Assembly: GCA_043777755.1 (NCBI GenBank)
Contig: JAYWHK010000228.1
Location: 1-21,878 of the forward strand
DNA from: CANHEE01 sp043777755
GTDB lineage: Bacteria; Bacteroidota; Bacteroidia; Chitinophagales; Saprospiraceae
Direction of reading: 5' to 3'
Length of the DNA stretch: 21,878 nt
This document shows, piece after piece, positions 20,919-21,878 of this stretch (position 1 is the stretch's first letter; every line of letters begins with the position of its first letter). The notes under the pieces are model-generated. The model was not told the origin of the DNA and ran no database searches. It worked only from the letters and a program-made list of their open reading frames with translations. The position numbers and the translations under genes were made by a program.

Positions 20919-21338
20919 TTAATCTATTTTTTCGTTTTCAAGTATCTCTTGTTCATTATTCAAGATAATATGCGCACTTTCTACTTTCTCACTTTCTACT
21001 TTCTCGGCTTTGCCAACGACGGTTTCAACACATTTGACCAATTCGAGCCAGCCTTTGTGCAATTCTAATAAAGAACTACGGCCAGCGTCGGTGAGTTGAT
21101 AATATTTGCGAGGTGGACCTTTTTCAGATTCTACCCAACGGTATTCCAGTAAGCCAGCATCTTTGAGCCGAGTGAGTAGCGGATAAAGCGTTCCTTCTAC
21201 GACAATCAATTCAGAACTTTTTAGCTTTTCCAAAATATCAGAAGGATAAGCCTCTTTTTCTGCAATGATAGCCAAAATGCAAAGTTCAAGAACGCCTTTT
21301 CGCATTTGGGCTTTTGTATTTTCTAAATTAACATTCAT
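20919..21338 (-). CDS. PadR-family transcriptional regulator
   Basis: PadR proteins are dimeric winged-helix repressors, often responding to envelope stress or small molecules. The 139-residue product has the family pattern: KGVLELCILAIIAEKEAYPS at the start of the helix-turn-helix region, VEGTLYPLLTRLKDAGLLEYRW as recognition helix and wing (about 47-69), and GPPRKYYQLTDAGRSSL. The C-terminal part carries EKVES twice, from a 15-bp tandem duplication, then an acidic tail. It is preceded by a good promoter that overlaps an inverted repeat, suggesting autoregulation. The PspC-domain gene follows on the same strand and is the likely target. Confidence 0.92.
   Translation of the reverse strand: MNVNLENTKAQMRKGVLELCILAIIAEKEAYPSDILEKLKSSELIVVEGTLYPLLTRLKDAGLLEYRWVESEKGPPRKYYQLTDAGRSSLLELHKGWLELVKCVETVVGKAEKVESEKVESAHIILNNEQEILENEKID
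20976..21005. repeat. 15-bp perfect tandem duplication in padR
   Basis: ACTTTCTACTTTCTC occurs twice in a row (20976-20990, 20991-21005). In frame it encodes EKVES EKVES in the C-terminal region, after the DNA-binding domain. A multiple of three keeps the frame. Confidence 0.9.
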
Positions 21339-21423
21339 ATTTTTTAGCGTTTCGTCAATTGTTATTAGACTTTGAAAAATTAAAGAATTTCATATTGTTT
21401 TTGTTCGTTTCAAAATGATAGGA

Positions 21424-21454
21424 CAAAGATAAGGTAAAAAATAGTACCATGCAA
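21424..21454 (-). promoter_or_regulatory. Promoter of padR
   Basis: On the minus strand TTG (21452-21454) is followed after 20 nt by TATCTTTG (21424-21431), a good Bacteroidota promoter. The start would be near 21417, giving a leader of about 80 nt. An inverted repeat (21441-21467) overlaps the -33 box. Confidence 0.75.
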
Positions 21455-21467
21455 CACATAGTACTAT
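21441..21467. promoter_or_regulatory. Candidate PadR operator over the padR promoter
   Basis: ATAGTAC (21441-21447) and GTACTAT (21461-21467) are exact inverted repeats, 20 bp centre to centre, about two helical turns. The -33 box of padR lies between them, so a bound dimer would block the promoter. PadR autorepression is common; the assignment is inferred. Confidence 0.55.
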
Positions 21468-21481
21468 CTTAAAGCAGGTAT

Positions 21482-21490
21482 TATAGTATA
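21482..21490. promoter_or_regulatory. Further TATAGTATA site
   Basis: TATAGTATA resembles a half of the 21441-21467 repeat and of the palindrome at 21653-21666. It may be an additional weak operator; in AT-rich DNA chance is a real alternative. Confidence 0.3.
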
Positions 21491-21624
21491 AATTGTAGTG
21501 TTTCTCGACGAAAGTATATTTTTTTTCGATAAAAATAAAAAAAAACAATACGCTTAATGGTCTAAAAATGTCAAAATCTAAATATTCATTTTTTTATAAA
21601 TGTAAAAAATCAAAATATCCTTTT

Positions 21625-21632
21625 TACCTTTG
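21625..21632 (+). promoter_or_regulatory. Candidate -7 element of the secreted-protein gene
   Basis: TACCTTTG followed by CA matches TAnnTTTG, 32 nt before the ATG at 21665. The expected -33 position has no TTTG, only an A/T run. The start would be near 21638, placing the palindrome at 21653-21666 in the early transcribed region. Confidence 0.5.
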
Positions 21633-21652
21633 CAAACTTTTGACTAAAACCT

Positions 21653-21666
21653 ATACTATATAGTAT
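21653..21666. promoter_or_regulatory. 14-bp perfect palindrome over the start codon
   Basis: ATACTATATAGTAT is a perfect palindrome and includes the first two bases of the ATG at 21665. Its halves resemble the TAGTAC/GTACTA repeat over the padR promoter, so it is a candidate shared operator. Confidence 0.5.
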
Positions 21667-21878
21667 GAAACAAATCTTAGTATTTCTTCTTTTGTTTTCA
21701 TTTCATTATTCTAATGCTTATCCTTTGCCAATTTTGGCAAAAGACCATCAAGGCTATGAGGTTACTTTTTTACAAAAAATGTTGAGTAGAACAGGACACA
21801 TTACACCACTTACAGGTTATTTTGATGAAAAAACCGAAAAAGCAGTCAAAGATTTTCAACAAAAACAAAAGTTAGAAG
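21665..21878 (+). CDS. Secreted peptidoglycan-binding-domain protein (5' part only)
   Basis: The first 71 codons are present; the frame is open at the window edge. Residues 1-18 are a signal peptide (MKQILVFLLLFSFHYSNA, with cleavage probable after Ala18). Residues about 30-71 match the peptidoglycan-binding domain 1 pattern: VTFLQKMLSRTG, then GYFDEKTEKAVKDFQQK. The full protein probably carries a catalytic or second domain further on, which cannot be seen. It is divergent from padR with possible shared operators. Confidence 0.8.
   Translation, partial: MKQILVFLLLFSFHYSNAYPLPILAKDHQGYEVTFLQKMLSRTGHITPLTGYFDEKTEKAVKDFQQKQKLE

Overview
This window comes from an AT-rich member of the Bacteroidota. 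The evidence is the family-typical gene order (secY-map-infA-rpmJ-rpsM-rpsK-rpsD-rpoA-rplQ), zinc-free forms of L36, S14 and S4, promoters that fit the Bacteroidota pattern (TTTG, about 19-20 nt, TAnnTTTG), no clear Shine-Dalgarno sequences, and a PadR/PspC-DUF2807 gene pair of a type common in this phylum. I cannot place it reliably below phylum; a Cytophagia-like lineage is only a guess.

About 17 kb (17256 down to 427, all minus strand) is the fused S10-spc-alpha ribosomal superoperon: rpsJ, rplC, rplD, rplW, rplB, rpsS, rplV, rpsC, rplP, rpmC, rpsQ, rplN, rplX, rplE, rpsN, rpsH, rplF, rplR, rpsE, rpmD, rplO, secY, map, infA, rpmJ, rpsM, rpsK, rpsD, rpoA, rplQ. It starts from a near-consensus promoter at 17311-17341 and ends at a strong hairpin terminator at 340-381 with a UUCG loop. 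A second candidate -7 element lies before rplP. rpsL, rpsG and fusA, which usually precede rpsJ in this phylum, are absent; a plus-strand GNAT acetyltransferase sits there instead.

Right of the operon are the GNAT gene (17713-18231, +), whose last codons and stop lie in a GC-rich repeat element; a 735-residue PspC/DUF2807 membrane protein (18458-20665, -); a PadR repressor (20919-21338, -); and the beginning of a secreted peptidoglycan-binding protein (21665 to the window end, +). PadR and the secreted protein are divergent. The interval between them carries several related TAGTA/TACTA palindromes, one over the PadR promoter and one over the other gene's start codon, suggesting shared control of an envelope-related module.

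The most unusual structure is in the spacers. Several long intercistronic spacers in the ribosomal operon, and the padR-pspC spacer, hold inverted repeats, often beginning about 13-20 nt after the upstream stop codon. The longest are 17 of 18 bp after rpsD, 15 bp perfect after rplF, 17 bp with one G-U after rpoA, and a run of repeats between rpsJ and rplC. Most lack a U-tract, so they do not look like simple terminators. They may be RNA processing, stability or translational-control elements that set the stoichiometry of the operon's products.
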